Assembly (NCBI GenBank): GCA_023390245.1
Contig: JAEWDF010000011.1
Location: forward strand, 1-23,724
DNA length: 23,724 nucleotides
Origin: Pseudomonadota bacterium
Lineage (GTDB): Bacteria; Pseudomonadota; Alphaproteobacteria; Caulobacterales; Caulobacteraceae
Direction of reading: 5' to 3'
Shown: positions 1 through 7,732 of the stretch, piece by piece
How the letters are laid out: every line of letters starts with the position of its first letter
How positions within the stretch are numbered: the stretch's first letter is position 1
Position numbers and translations under genes: made by a program
Notes under the pieces: generated by a model
Databases searched by the model: none
What the model saw: the letters and a program-made list of their open reading frames with translations, nothing else
Told to the model about the DNA's origin: nothing

Positions 1-147
1 CGCGCCGGCCAGGCCGCCGACCGCCGCCGCCAGCTGCGCCAGGACCGCGTCGGGGCACTGTTCCGCCAGGGCGGACAGGGCGGCGTGATGGGCGGCCGAC
101 AGGGCGGTCAAGGGACGGGTCCGCGGAAAGCCTGCGAGGGCCGCCAT
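1..147 (-). CDS. Partial CDS cut by the left edge, product not recognised
   Basis: An open frame of 49 codons starts at the ATG whose complement is at 145-147 and runs off the left edge without a stop. An in-frame TAA lies 15 nt upstream of this ATG, so the start cannot be much further out. The visible N-terminus (MAALAGFPRTRPLTA...) is Ala/Leu rich with a His pair, and has no signal peptide or membrane segment. It begins 44 nt after the sensor kinase stop on the same strand, so it could be co-transcribed with the two-component operon. Too little is visible to name a family. Confidence 0.5.
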   Translation of the reverse strand, partial: MAALAGFPRTRPLTALSAAHHAALSALAEQCPDAVLAQLAAAVGGLAGA

Positions 148-191
148 CCTGCGCCGGACGGGTTAACAGCCCCTTCGCGCCCGCCGGCGCG

Positions 192-1634
192 TCAGGCCTG
201 GGCGGCCGGCAGCTCCAGCACGGCCTTCAGCCCGCCCATGTCGCTGTCGGCCAGCGTCAGCCGCCCGCCGTAGGCCCGCGTCAGGTCGTCGACGATCGAC
301 AGCCCCAGGCCTGAGCCCGGCGCGCTCTCGTCCAGCCGCGCGCCGCGCTTCATCACCGCGTCGCGCTGGTCCTCGGGCAGGCCCGTCCCGTCGTCCTCGA
401 CCACCACGATCATCTGGCCCAGGCCGTTGCCGCCGGCCGAGACGCGCACCCGGCGCGTGCTGAACTTGGCCGCGTTCTCGATCAGATTGCCCAGGACCTC
501 CTGCAGGTCCTGCCGCTCGCCCAGGAAGGCCAGGTCGTCGGGCGCGCGCCAGTCGATCTCCACGTCCTTGTCGCGGAACACCTGTTCGATCATCACCGCC
601 AGTTCGTCCAGCACCTCGGGCACGGGCGTCGTCTCGCCCAGGCCGTGGGCGGCGCGCGCGGCGGCGCGGGCGCGGCGCAGGTGGTGGTCGACCTGGCCCT
701 GCATCACCTTGGTCTGGCGGCGCACCATCTCGGGCAGGGCGCCGTCTTTCGTCCCCGCCTCGGCCAGCATCACCGAGATCGGCGTCTTCAGCGCATGGGC
801 CAGGTTGCCGACGTGGGTGCGCTGGCGCTCCACCACCTCCTGGTTATGCGCCAGCAGGCGATTGACCTGCTGCGCCAGCGGCTGGATCTCGACCGGATAG
901 GACTTCTCCACGCGCGAGGCCTTGCCCTTGCGCACCGCCGCGATCTCGTCGCGCAGGTCGTACAGCGGCCTCAGGCCCACCTGCACCTGGATGAACACCG
1001 CCGCCACCAGCCCCAGCCCCATCAGCAGCAGCGCCGCCCAGGTCACCCGGGCGAACTGGCGCGTGTCGGCGTCAATGTTGGACCGGTCCAGCGCGGCCAG
1101 GAAGATCACCGGATTGTCGTAGCTGGGGATCGACTTCATGCTGGCGGCGACGCGCAGCGGCTCGGGCGAGGACGGGTCGTCCTTGGGCCCCACGGTGTTG
1201 AAGCTGATCACGTCGCCGAAGCTCGCGTCCAGCCGCGACGGCAGATCGCCCGGCAGCCGCAGGTCGTAGGTCCACAGCGAGGTCGAGCGCGCGATGGAAT
1301 GCAGCCGCCCGTCCGGCCCAGCCTCCAGGATCTGCCAGTATTTGCCCGACAGCAGCCTCAGCGTCCGCGCGTCCTGGATCTGCGGAACCGTGTCGCCGGG
1401 CTCTGTGCGGCTGGCGGCGACGACGATCTCGTCGATCGTCTCGTCCAGCACATTGCCCAGGCGGCGCAGCGCCGATTCCTGGAAGGCCTGGGTCAGGAAC
1501 AGCGAGGCGACGATCAGCGCCGCCAGGATCCAGGCCGAGGCCAGCCAGATCAGCCGCCGCGTCAGCGACCGCCCCGGCCGCCCGACCCAGCGCCCCCAAT
1601 CGCGAAGACGAGGCGGCGTGGCGGCCCGGCTCAC
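192..1634 (-). CDS. Sensor histidine kinase, PhoQ/FeuQ-like
   Basis: Membrane-bound sensor kinase of 480 residues, partner of the response regulator just upstream. The GTG start overlaps the regulator stop as GTGA, which implies translational coupling, and it replaces a longer in-frame opening that would run through the regulator gene. Order: basic N-terminus, TM1 about 28-48, periplasmic sensor about 50-195, TM2 about 197-219, HAMP about 220-265, then the H-box NLAHALKTP with phospho-acceptor His280. The ATPase domain shows the N-box NLIENAAKF, G1 VEDDGTGLP and G2 GSGLGLSIV. The form of the H-box is what I recall for PhoQ and FeuQ kinases; the signal sensed (a divalent cation or osmotic cue in relatives) cannot be read from sequence. 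The periplasmic domain would be the natural contact point for the small secreted protein encoded first in the operon. Confidence 0.93.
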   Translation of the reverse strand: MSRAATPPRLRDWGRWVGRPGRSLTRRLIWLASAWILAALIVASLFLTQAFQESALRRLGNVLDETIDEIVVAASRTEPGDTVPQIQDARTLRLLSGKYWQILEAGPDGRLHSIARSTSLWTYDLRLPGDLPSRLDASFGDVISFNTVGPKDDPSSPEPLRVAASMKSIPSYDNPVIFLAALDRSNIDADTRQFARVTWAALLLMGLGLVAAVFIQVQVGLRPLYDLRDEIAAVRKGKASRVEKSYPVEIQPLAQQVNRLLAHNQEVVERQRTHVGNLAHALKTPISVMLAEAGTKDGALPEMVRRQTKVMQGQVDHHLRRARAAARAAHGLGETTPVPEVLDELAVMIEQVFRDKDVEIDWRAPDDLAFLGERQDLQEVLGNLIENAAKFSTRRVRVSAGGNGLGQMIVVVEDDGTGLPEDQRDAVMKRGARLDESAPGSGLGLSIVDDLTRAYGGRLTLADSDMGGLKAVLELPAAQA

Positions 1635-2311
1635 GCCGCTTCGGTCTCGCCCGGCAGCGGCGTCAGCCGATAGCCCAGGCCGCGCACGGTCTCGATCCGG
1701 TCGGAGCCGACCTTCTTCCTCACCCGCCCGATGAACACCTCGATGGTGTTGGAATCGCGGTCGAAGTCCTGATCGTACAGATGCTCGACCAGTTCGGTGC
1801 GGCTGATGACCCGCCCCTGGTGCATCATCATGTAGTGCAGCAGCCGGTATTCCAGGCTGGTCAGCCGCAGCGGCTCGCCGTTGACGCTGGCCCGCGCCGC
1901 GCGCGGGTCCAGCCGCAGGCCGCCGCACGACAGCGTCGCCGAGGCGTGCCCGGCCGAGCGGCGCAGCAGCGCCCGCAGGCGGGCCAGCAGCTCCTCGGTG
2001 TGGAATGGCTTGGTCAGATAGTCGTCGGCCCCGGCGTCGAAGCCCGCGACCTTGTCCGACCAGGCGCCGCGCGCGGTCAGGATCAGCACCGGCGTCGCCT
2101 TGCCCTCGCGCCGCCAGCGCTCCAGCACCGACACCCCGTCGATCTTGGGCAGGCCCAGGTCCAGCACGATGACGTCATAGGGTTCGTTCTCGCCCAGGTA
2201 ATGGGCTTCCTCGCCGTCGGGGGCGTGGTCGACGGCATAGCCGGCGTCGGTCAGGGCCGTCTTCAGCTGACGCGACAGGTCGACGTCGTCTTCAACCAGC
2301 AGAACACGCAT
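1631..2311 (-). CDS. OmpR/PhoB-family response regulator, PhoP/FeuP-like
   Basis: Cytoplasmic two-component transcription factor of 226 residues. The receiver domain (1 to about 115) has the acidic pocket E7-D8-D9, phospho-acceptor Asp51 in VLDLGLPKIDG, the TAR motif near 79-81 and the conserved Lys in DDYLTKPF (about residue 101). The C-terminal winged helix (about 125-222) carries the typical SNTIEVFIGRVRKK recognition helix and a GLGYRL end. It starts 6 nt after the stop of the small PepSY-like gene and overlaps the kinase GTG, so the three genes form one unit. It is complete and all phosphorylation residues are present. The PhoP/FeuP assignment rests on overall resemblance; the regulon is unknown. 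Confidence 0.95.
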   Translation of the reverse strand: MRVLLVEDDVDLSRQLKTALTDAGYAVDHAPDGEEAHYLGENEPYDVIVLDLGLPKIDGVSVLERWRREGKATPVLILTARGAWSDKVAGFDAGADDYLTKPFHTEELLARLRALLRRSAGHASATLSCGGLRLDPRAARASVNGEPLRLTSLEYRLLHYMMMHQGRVISRTELVEHLYDQDFDRDSNTIEVFIGRVRKKVGSDRIETVRGLGYRLTPLPGETEAA

Positions 2312-2317
2312 GTCGTC

Positions 2318-2644
2318 TTACCTGTTGTCGGAGCTCTGGCGGGCGCGGCCGGTCTGGCCGTCCACCACCACTTCGCGCACGCGCCCTTCGCGTTCGACCA
2401 GCACGGAATAGTCGCCGTTGCCGCGCGGGCGGGTGTCGATGGGTCGGCCGTACTGCTGGCCGCTGCGGCGCGCCTCGTCCGGGCTGACGCGCGGCGCGCG
2501 GCGTTGCTGCGGCTCGGACGGCTGCGACTGCTCTTCACGGTCGCGCGACCGCTCGCGCGACTGGGCCACGGCCTCCGTCGACAGGACGGGGGCCAGGGTC
2601 AGGGCCGCGACGGCGACGATCAGACTGGCGGACTTGCGGAACAT
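2318..2644 (-). CDS. Small secreted PepSY-like protein, first gene of the two-component operon
   Basis: Protein of 108 residues with an N-terminal signal peptide (MFRKSASLIVAVAALTLAP, probable cleavage near EAVA-Q). The middle is rich in Arg, Gln and Ser and looks disordered. The last 35 residues (DYSVLVEREGRVREVVVDGQ) have the alternating beta pattern and VDxxTG ending of a PepSY domain. It ends 6 nt before the response-regulator ATG, so co-transcription is very likely. Small periplasmic proteins encoded with sensor kinases are often feedback inhibitors of the kinase; FeuN with FeuPQ in Sinorhizobium is the analogue I recall. That role here is inference from position. The ATG at 2644 was chosen because it begins directly with the signal peptide. 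Confidence 0.8.
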   Translation of the reverse strand: MFRKSASLIVAVAALTLAPVLSTEAVAQSRERSRDREEQSQPSEPQQRRAPRVSPDEARRSGQQYGRPIDTRPRGNGDYSVLVEREGRVREVVVDGQTGRARQSSDNR

Positions 2645-2788
2645 GATCGACCTTCTGGACCCGTTCGCCTGAACGACGGCTGAATGACCCGTATAGGCCA
2701 AACGGCGTTTCAGGGGAAATCCAGCGATCCCGGCAGGGCGCATATAATGGGCGCCTCTGCATCAACCCCCCAATGGACTTCCGCCCCC

Positions 2789-3949
2789 TCAATTTGGGGC
2801 GCAGACATCAACGACGACAAGGCGATTATCATCCGGAAAACTGGAAGCGGCCTGACTGAGCGCGACACGGCATCCATCCGGCGAGGTCGAGGCGGAGCGA
2901 AACCGGCCAGGGACCAATTGTTCCTGTTCATTGCCGACGAACCGAAACAGACCGTCGTGACGCTCATCAGTGCTGCCGTAGAACAGGAATCCCCGCGCTG
3001 TCGGCGCTGGAGAGAGAATGAGCGCTGCGCCAGCTATTGGAATGTCGATGGCCCTCACGGCGCCGGTTCCCAGGTCGACGCGCCATAGCGCCGGCTTCGC
3101 TTCTGGCACGCCGGCGCCGGGGCGAGGTCTGGACCTGCATGCCCAGATCCACGTGGCTCCATCCCAAGGCGTGGTCAGAACGCATGAAGGAGATATCTCG
3201 CCGCCCGTGGTCTCAATGGGAATGGTGCGTCGTGTTGTCTTGTCGAACAAGAACGCGTGGGAATACACGTAGTTTTCAGCATCACGCTCAAACCAAATGT
3301 AATGATTGGGGGAATGTGTTTGCGCCCACGTCTTCCCAACCATCTCGGGGTCGATGTTTTCCTTACACGCGACGCCGCTTTTCCGGCCGAAGACGCTCCA
3401 GACATGATTCGACGGAAGCAGTCCATGCGGCGCTGCTTCGACGCTGACGCCGCCTCGAAGAAAGTATGAAACGACCTCGTCGGCGACTTCGCGACCTGGC
3501 GGGCCCTTCAGGACGGAAAACCGAACGCCTCCCAGCGGCTCACCCGCCTGAGGTGTTCCGTTGTTATATATCAGCCGTCCATCGCTGGCGCAGAAGTAGC
3601 TTCGAAGCGCCGTCAGTTCGTCGGGCCAGACGGCCGGCCGATACAGTTGTTCGTCACCTGCACCAGGCTTCCACAGATATATGGCCACCGGATCATCAGG
3701 ATTCTGATCCGCGCGATCTGCCGCCGTCTGGGCTAGAAACGCCACGGTTTGATCATCCAGCCAGAAAACGCTTTCTTCCAAGATCCTCAGATTGCGGTCA
3801 CGCAGTTCTTGGACGGGGTAGTCGGACTGCGGGGAACAGCCGGCGGCAATCAGCATGGTCAACGCCGAGATCAGCGCCGCGCTGACCAGACCACAGACCG
3901 AACCGCTTTCACCGTCCCTAGCCCCTGCAAAACTCCGCCTGCTGGTCAC
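2789..3949 (-). CDS. Putative lipoprotein, possibly beta-propeller-like, function unknown
   Basis: With the GTG at 3949 the product is 386 residues. That start has an AGGGA ribosome site 5 nt upstream; a longer ATG version beginning at 4054 is possible but adds an unlikely extension in front of the signal sequence. A hydrophobic segment ends in the lipobox IAAGC, with the lipidated Cys at about residue 38, so an outer- or inner-membrane lipoprotein is expected. The rest is about 350 residues rich in Trp, Tyr and short beta motifs (WLDDQTVAFLA, WRVDLGTGAVRAI, STSPDGCRVALS). The last of these resembles the SPDG turns of WD40/TolB-type propellers, without recognisable regular blades. Base composition is clearly lower in GC than the neighbours (27 of 60 bases G+C at 3241-3300), suggesting later acquisition or relaxed constraint. 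It is upstream of the PepSY operon but separated by 144 nt. Confidence 0.75.
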   Translation of the reverse strand: MTSRRSFAGARDGESGSVCGLVSAALISALTMLIAAGCSPQSDYPVQELRDRNLRILEESVFWLDDQTVAFLAQTAADRADQNPDDPVAIYLWKPGAGDEQLYRPAVWPDELTALRSYFCASDGRLIYNNGTPQAGEPLGGVRFSVLKGPPGREVADEVVSYFLRGGVSVEAAPHGLLPSNHVWSVFGRKSGVACKENIDPEMVGKTWAQTHSPNHYIWFERDAENYVYSHAFLFDKTTRRTIPIETTGGEISPSCVLTTPWDGATWIWACRSRPRPGAGVPEAKPALWRVDLGTGAVRAIDIPIAGAALILSPAPTARGFLFYGSTDERHDGLFRFVGNEQEQLVPGRFRSASTSPDGCRVALSQAASSFPDDNRLVVVDVCAPN

Positions 3950-4161
3950 GTCAGTCCCTGCCGCTGCCGCCGCACCTTCAAGTTGCGACCTATGCACCCA
4001 ATGACCTTCGTCTCCAATCTCCAATTTAGGTATGCCCCCACGGAAGGGGAGCATCCCAACATGAACCCCGCCTGACCTTCCCCGTTCAGATCGCGCTCAG
4101 CCGCCGCATGCCTTCCTGGCTTCATCGCAGCCCCCGGGCCGCAGAACCCAGGATTCGAGCC

Positions 4162-4536
4162 ATGAACAAGAAGATCCTCCTTCCCGTCCTCGCCCCCATG
4201 CTGGCGCTCGCCGCCGTCTCGGCCGCCCTGCCCGCCTCGGCCCAGTCCTATCGCCACGCCCCGGCCCAGCACGTGAACTATGGCGGCTGGTCGTCGATCA
4301 ACGCGCGCCAGGTCAGCCTGGACCGGCGCATCGACCAGGGCGTGCGCACCGGCCAGATCAGCCGCCGCGAGGCCGTCCGCCTGCGTTCGGAAATGAACAG
4401 CCTGGCGCGGCTGGAGGCCAACTATCGCCGGGGCGGCCTGACCGCCTGGGAGCGCGCCGACCTGGACCGCCGCTTCGACCGCCTGTCGGCCCAGGTCCGC
4501 TACGAGCGCCGCGACTGGAACAACCGTCGCGGCTGA
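4162..4536 (+). CDS. Small secreted charged helical protein, function unknown
   Basis: Product of 124 residues. The ATG at 4162 starts directly with a signal peptide (MNKKILLPVLAPMLALAAVS) with probable cleavage at ASA-Q, residues 27/28. The mature part, about 97 residues, is mostly Arg, Asp, Glu and Leu and predicted helical, with a recurring pattern of DRRIDQGVRTGQISRREA and DLDRRFDRLSAQVRYERRD. I recall similar short periplasmic proteins in Caulobacterales and Sphingomonadales, none with known function. An earlier in-frame start at 4108 would put 18 non-signal residues in front and is less likely. It is a single-gene unit: a strong terminator follows 50 nt after the stop, and the lipoprotein gene upstream is divergent. 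Confidence 0.8.
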   Translation: MNKKILLPVLAPMLALAAVSAALPASAQSYRHAPAQHVNYGGWSSINARQVSLDRRIDQGVRTGQISRREAVRLRSEMNSLARLEANYRRGGLTAWERADLDRRFDRLSAQVRYERRDWNNRRG

Positions 4537-4586
4537 CCGATCCGGCGGCCTCCGTTTCCCCTCCCTGTCGGGAGGCCGTCGTGACG

Positions 4587-4617
4587 GGGCGCGGTCCGAA
4601 AGGGCCGCGCCCTTCTT
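4587..4617 (+). terminator. Intrinsic terminator after the small secreted protein gene
   Basis: An 11-bp GC stem (4587-4597 with 4602-4612, one G-T wobble) closes a GAAA loop and is followed by TTCTT. It lies 50 nt after the stop at 4536 and abuts the last codon of the ribokinase-like gene on the other strand. The minus-strand side lacks a U run, so it should act mainly on plus-strand transcription. Confidence 0.8.
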
Positions 4618-5472
4618 CTATGCGCCGGCGTCGTCCAGAAGCGCCTCGACCTCGCCCCGTTCGGGCAGGGACGGCTGGGCCCCGGCGCGCGTCGCCGCCA
4701 GCGCCCCGGCCGCGCAGGCGAAGCGCAGCGCCTGGTCCGGCGCCTGGCCGTCCAGCAGGGCCACGGTGATGGCGCCGACGAAGGCGTCGCCCGCCCCGAC
4801 CGCGTCGACGGCCGTGACCGTCGGCGGCGCGGCCCAGGCCATCTCCACCCCGCGCTGATACATGGCCGCGCCCTTGGCCCCCTTGGTCACCACCACGCGC
4901 CCGCCGCCGCGATGCAGGGCGTCGCCGTAGAAGGCGGCCTCGGTCTCGTTGACCACGATCAGGTCGGCGCGGCGCAGCAGGGCCTCCGACACCGGCGCGG
5001 CCGGCGCCAGATTGGCGCAGACGAAGCCGGTCGCCCGGCCCACCGCCGCCTCCACCGTGTCGATCGGCAGCTCCAGCTGCACGATCAGCGCCCCCTCGAT
5101 CCGCTGCGGCAGCTGCTCGGGCGTGACCATGTGGTTGGCCCCGGCCGCGACGGTGATCTGGTTCTCGCCCGCCGCGTCGACGGCGATCAGGGCGACGCCG
5201 GTCGGTGCGGCGACGTCGACCTCCACCCCCGCCAAGTCGACGCCGTAATCCTCCATCAAGGCCAGCGCCTCGCCGGCCAGGGCGTCGTCACCGACCCGGC
5301 CGATCAGGCACACCTCCGCCCCCAGCTTCTCGGCCGCCAGCGCCTGGTTGGCGCCCTTGCCGCCCGGATGCCGCGCCAGGGTCGCGCCCGTCACCGTCTC
5401 GCCCGGCGCGGGCAGGCGCTCGGCGCGAGCGACGAAGTCCAGGTTGATCGATCCGACGACGGTGATCCTCAT
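4618..5472 (-). CDS. rbsK: Ribokinase-like PfkB-family sugar kinase
   Basis: Cytoplasmic kinase of 284 residues, close to the usual ribokinase length of about 300, phosphorylating ribose or a related sugar or nucleoside with ATP. The N-terminal motif GSINLDFVARAERLPAPGET, the PfkB signature 1 region GGKGANQALAAEKLGA and the C-terminal signature 2 DAVGAGDAFVGA (catalytic Asp in GAGDAF) are intact. VVVTKGAKGA and VNETEAAFYG are typical of the ribokinase subgroup. The ATG overlaps the stop of the nucleoside hydrolase upstream as ATGA. Hydrolysis of a nucleoside to base plus ribose followed by ribose phosphorylation is therefore the likely joint pathway. Substrate choice within PfkB proteins cannot be read reliably, so ribose is inferred mainly from the partner gene. 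The gene ends in TAG next to the terminator hairpin at 4587-4617. Confidence 0.88.
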   Translation of the reverse strand: MRITVVGSINLDFVARAERLPAPGETVTGATLARHPGGKGANQALAAEKLGAEVCLIGRVGDDALAGEALALMEDYGVDLAGVEVDVAAPTGVALIAVDAAGENQITVAAGANHMVTPEQLPQRIEGALIVQLELPIDTVEAAVGRATGFVCANLAPAAPVSEALLRRADLIVVNETEAAFYGDALHRGGGRVVVTKGAKGAAMYQRGVEMAWAAPPTVTAVDAVGAGDAFVGAITVALLDGQAPDQALRFACAAGALAATRAGAQPSLPERGEVEALLDDAGA

Positions 5473-6422
5473 GCGGCGTCCCCCAGACTCGCGGACTTCA
5501 GGGTGTCGGCGATCAGGTCGAACACCCCCTGGCCGTCCGCCCGAACCGCCCACCGATGCCGGGCCGTCGCCGGGTCGACGCGGAACTCCACCGCCGTATG
5601 GCCGCGTGTCAGCTCCGACTGGGTCTCCACCTCGATCCGGCAGGGTCGCAGCGCGAACAGGTCCGGCCGCAGCAGCCAGGCGACCGGGCAGGCGTCATGC
5701 AGCGGCGGCGCGTCGCCGCCGACCATCTCGCGCTCGGCCCGCTGGGAGAAGCGCAGCATGGCCGCCGCCGTTCGCGCCGGTTCGCTGTCGATCGCCTCGA
5801 TGGCGCGGATGCGGTCCTCGGTCGCGCGCACCTGGCCGGTCGCGTCCAGGCCGAACACCGCCGTCTCGCAGCCCGAGGCGAACACCGCCGCCGCCGCATC
5901 CGGGTCGGCCCAGATGTTGAACTCGGCCGAAGCGGTGATGTTGCCGCCCTCGGACCGCGCCCCGCCCATGATCGCCACCGGGCCCAGCCGCGCGGCCAGC
6001 CGGGGCTCCAGCCGCATCGCCAGGGCCAGGTTGGTCAGGGGGCCGACGGCGGCCAGGGCCACGGACTTCTCCGGTCGGCTCATCACGCGCTCGACGATGG
6101 CGTTGGCGGCCGGGCCGTCGCCGACCGGCGCCTCGGGCTCGAACGGCGCCAGGTCGCCCAAGCCTTCCGGCCCGTGGAAGTCGCCCGCGCCGGCCGGCGG
6201 CCGGACCAGGGGGCGCTCGGCCCCGCCGAACACCGGCACATCGCCGCGCCCGGCGATCTGGCGCATCATGCGGGCGTTGCGCTGGGTCAGGCGGCCAGGG
6301 ACGTTGCCGGCGACGGTGGTGACGGCCAGCAGCTCGATCTGCGGAGCGGCGAGGGCCAGGAACAGCGCCACGGCGTCGTCCACGCCGGGGTCGCAATCGA
6401 GGATCAGGGACTGTGTAGGCAC
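5469..6422 (-). CDS. Nucleoside hydrolase (inosine/uridine-preferring family)
   Basis: Hydrolase of 317 residues cleaving the N-glycosidic bond of ribonucleosides to free base and ribose in a calcium-dependent active site. The start is the GTG at 6422, with AGGA 7 nt upstream; it opens directly into the strand LILDCDPGVDDA, which holds the calcium-binding aspartates. Other family landmarks: TTVAGNVP, VGPLTNLALAMRL, IMGGA, NITASAEFNIWADPDAA, and PLHDACPVAWLL with the catalytic-region His and Asp. All are present, so the enzyme should be active; base preference is not predictable. It overlaps the ribokinase-like gene by ATGA, giving a two-step salvage operon. It is divergent from the TIGR02587 gene, with 72 nt holding both promoters. 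Confidence 0.92.
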   Translation of the reverse strand: MPTQSLILDCDPGVDDAVALFLALAAPQIELLAVTTVAGNVPGRLTQRNARMMRQIAGRGDVPVFGGAERPLVRPPAGAGDFHGPEGLGDLAPFEPEAPVGDGPAANAIVERVMSRPEKSVALAAVGPLTNLALAMRLEPRLAARLGPVAIMGGARSEGGNITASAEFNIWADPDAAAAVFASGCETAVFGLDATGQVRATEDRIRAIEAIDSEPARTAAAMLRFSQRAEREMVGGDAPPLHDACPVAWLLRPDLFALRPCRIEVETQSELTRGHTAVEFRVDPATARHRWAVRADGQGVFDLIADTLKSASLGDAA

Positions 6423-6494
6423 CCCCCGGTCCTGCCCGCTTCGGCCGCGCGCCGCAAGCCGGGAGCCGGAAGCGCGCCCAAGCGTTGCCGCTGC

Positions 6495-7322
6495 ATGACC
6501 GCCGCCGCATCCCGTTTCGACATCGGCCGAGAGACCGCCTATCTGCGCGACCTGGGCCGGGCCTTTGCGGGCGCCCTGCTGTTCAACACCCCGCTTCTGA
6601 TGACCATGGAGATGTGGGAGCAGGGCGTGGCGATGGATCGCTGGCGGGCGCTGGGCTTCCTGGCCGCCGGCCTGCCCCTGCTCTACGGCCTGTCGCGCTA
6701 CGCCGGGTTTTCGAAGGACAGGGGCCTGCGCAACGACCTTCTGGACACGGCGGTCGCCCTGGCGGTCGGCTTCATCACCGCCGCGACCCTTCTGGCCCTG
6801 TTCGGCGTGGTCAAGGGCGACGCCCCCCACGACGCGGTGGGAATCATCGCACTTCAGGCCATTCCGGGCGGCATGGGCGCGCTTCTGGCCCGGCGCCAGC
6901 TGGCCGGCGACGGCGGCGGCGACACCGACGAGGGTCAGGCCTCCTACATCGGCGAGCTGTTCCTGATGGCGGCCGGCGCCCTGTTCTTCGCCCTCAACAT
7001 CGCCCCGACCGAAGAGGTGATCCTGATCGCCTACAAGGCCGCGCCCTGGCAGGATCTGGTCATGCTGGGCCTGTCGGTCCTGCTGCTGCACCTGATCGTC
7101 TTCACGGTCGGCTTTGCGGGCCAAGAAGAGGCGGATCATCCGCTCAAGGCCTTCCTGCATTTCACCCTGCCCGGCTACGCCCTCACCCTGGGGGTCAGCC
7201 TGTTCGCCCTCTATCTGTTCGGCCGGGCCGATGGTCATCCTTTCGTGACCTGGCTGGAGATGGGCGTGGTCCTCAGTGTTCCGGGCGCGATCGGCGCCGC
7301 CGCCGCCCGCCTGCTGGTCTGA
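6495..7322 (+). CDS. TIGR02587-family integral membrane protein, function unknown
   Basis: Polytopic inner-membrane protein of 275 residues with 7-8 hydrophobic segments, roughly at residues 22-42, 52-70, 83-107, 115-131, 152-180, 187-210, 220-243 and 252-275. Notable are Asn and Glu within or near membrane segments, as in LLFNTPLLMTMEMW and LNIAPTEEVILIA, the latter an NxxPTEE motif that could be functional. I recognise the TIGR02587 family, described as a membrane protein found in a conserved two-gene neighbourhood with TIGR02588; the next gene, 4 nt downstream, fits that partner. No substrate or activity is known to me. The ATG at 6495 has no strong ribosome site; no better in-frame start gives a sensible N-terminus. 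The upstream longer open frame is the antisense of the hydrolase. Confidence 0.87.
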   Translation: MTAAASRFDIGRETAYLRDLGRAFAGALLFNTPLLMTMEMWEQGVAMDRWRALGFLAAGLPLLYGLSRYAGFSKDRGLRNDLLDTAVALAVGFITAATLLALFGVVKGDAPHDAVGIIALQAIPGGMGALLARRQLAGDGGGDTDEGQASYIGELFLMAAGALFFALNIAPTEEVILIAYKAAPWQDLVMLGLSVLLLHLIVFTVGFAGQEEADHPLKAFLHFTLPGYALTLGVSLFALYLFGRADGHPFVTWLEMGVVLSVPGAIGAAAARLLV

Positions 7323-7326
7323 TCCC

Positions 7327-7710
7327 ATGCCCAAGAAAGCCTCGCCACGGCCCCGCGTCGCCGAACAGCCCCTGCTGCAAAGGGTCATGGCCGCCTTCGG
7401 CGCCGCCGCCACCCTGGTCGCCATCGGCCTGCTGACGCATGACGCGCTGCGCCCCGCCGCCTCGCCCGACCTGTCGGCCCGCATCGTCGAGGTGCAACCG
7501 GCGGGGGCGGCCTATGTCGCGCGCGTGCGGGTCGACAATGCGGGCGGCGACACCGCCTCCGACGTCGAGTTGGAGGGTCAGCTGGGCGACCAGAGCGCCA
7601 GCGCCACCCTGGCCTATGTGCCCGGCCGAGGCCACGCCATCGCCTTCCTGCGCTTCGACGCCGATCCCCACGACGCGACCGTGTCGGTCAAGGGCTGGTC
7701 GGCGCCCTGA
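7327..7710 (+). CDS. TIGR02588-family small anchored protein, function unknown
   Basis: Product of 127 residues, starting 4 nt after the TIGR02587 stop, so translation is probably coupled. A basic N-terminus (MPKKASPRPR) precedes one membrane helix at about 21-41 (MAAFGAAATLVAIGLL). The remaining 85 or so residues are extracytoplasmic, with the beta-rich pattern YVARVRVDNAGGDTASDVEL seen in immunoglobulin-like or CARDB-like folds. TIGR02588 is known only as the constant partner of TIGR02587, which the arrangement here reproduces. A membrane complex of a polytopic subunit and a small periplasmic subunit is the obvious inference; activity is unknown. The riboswitch for thiC begins about 23 nt after the stop. 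Confidence 0.85.
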   Translation: MPKKASPRPRVAEQPLLQRVMAAFGAAATLVAIGLLTHDALRPAASPDLSARIVEVQPAGAAYVARVRVDNAGGDTASDVELEGQLGDQSASATLAYVPGRGHAIAFLRFDADPHDATVSVKGWSAP

Positions 7711-7732
7711 CCCTGCGCTATGCTGCCCGCGT

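Noticed and set aside
85..273. 62-codon plus-strand frame at the left edge
   Set aside because: It overlaps the end of the sensor kinase and the partial gene antisense, with no ribosome site or recognisable content.
4912..7322. Plus-strand frames of over 500 codons across the ribokinase and nucleoside hydrolase genes
   Set aside because: Antisense of two enzymes with intact motifs; only the part from 6495, with membrane helices and family identity, is a real gene.
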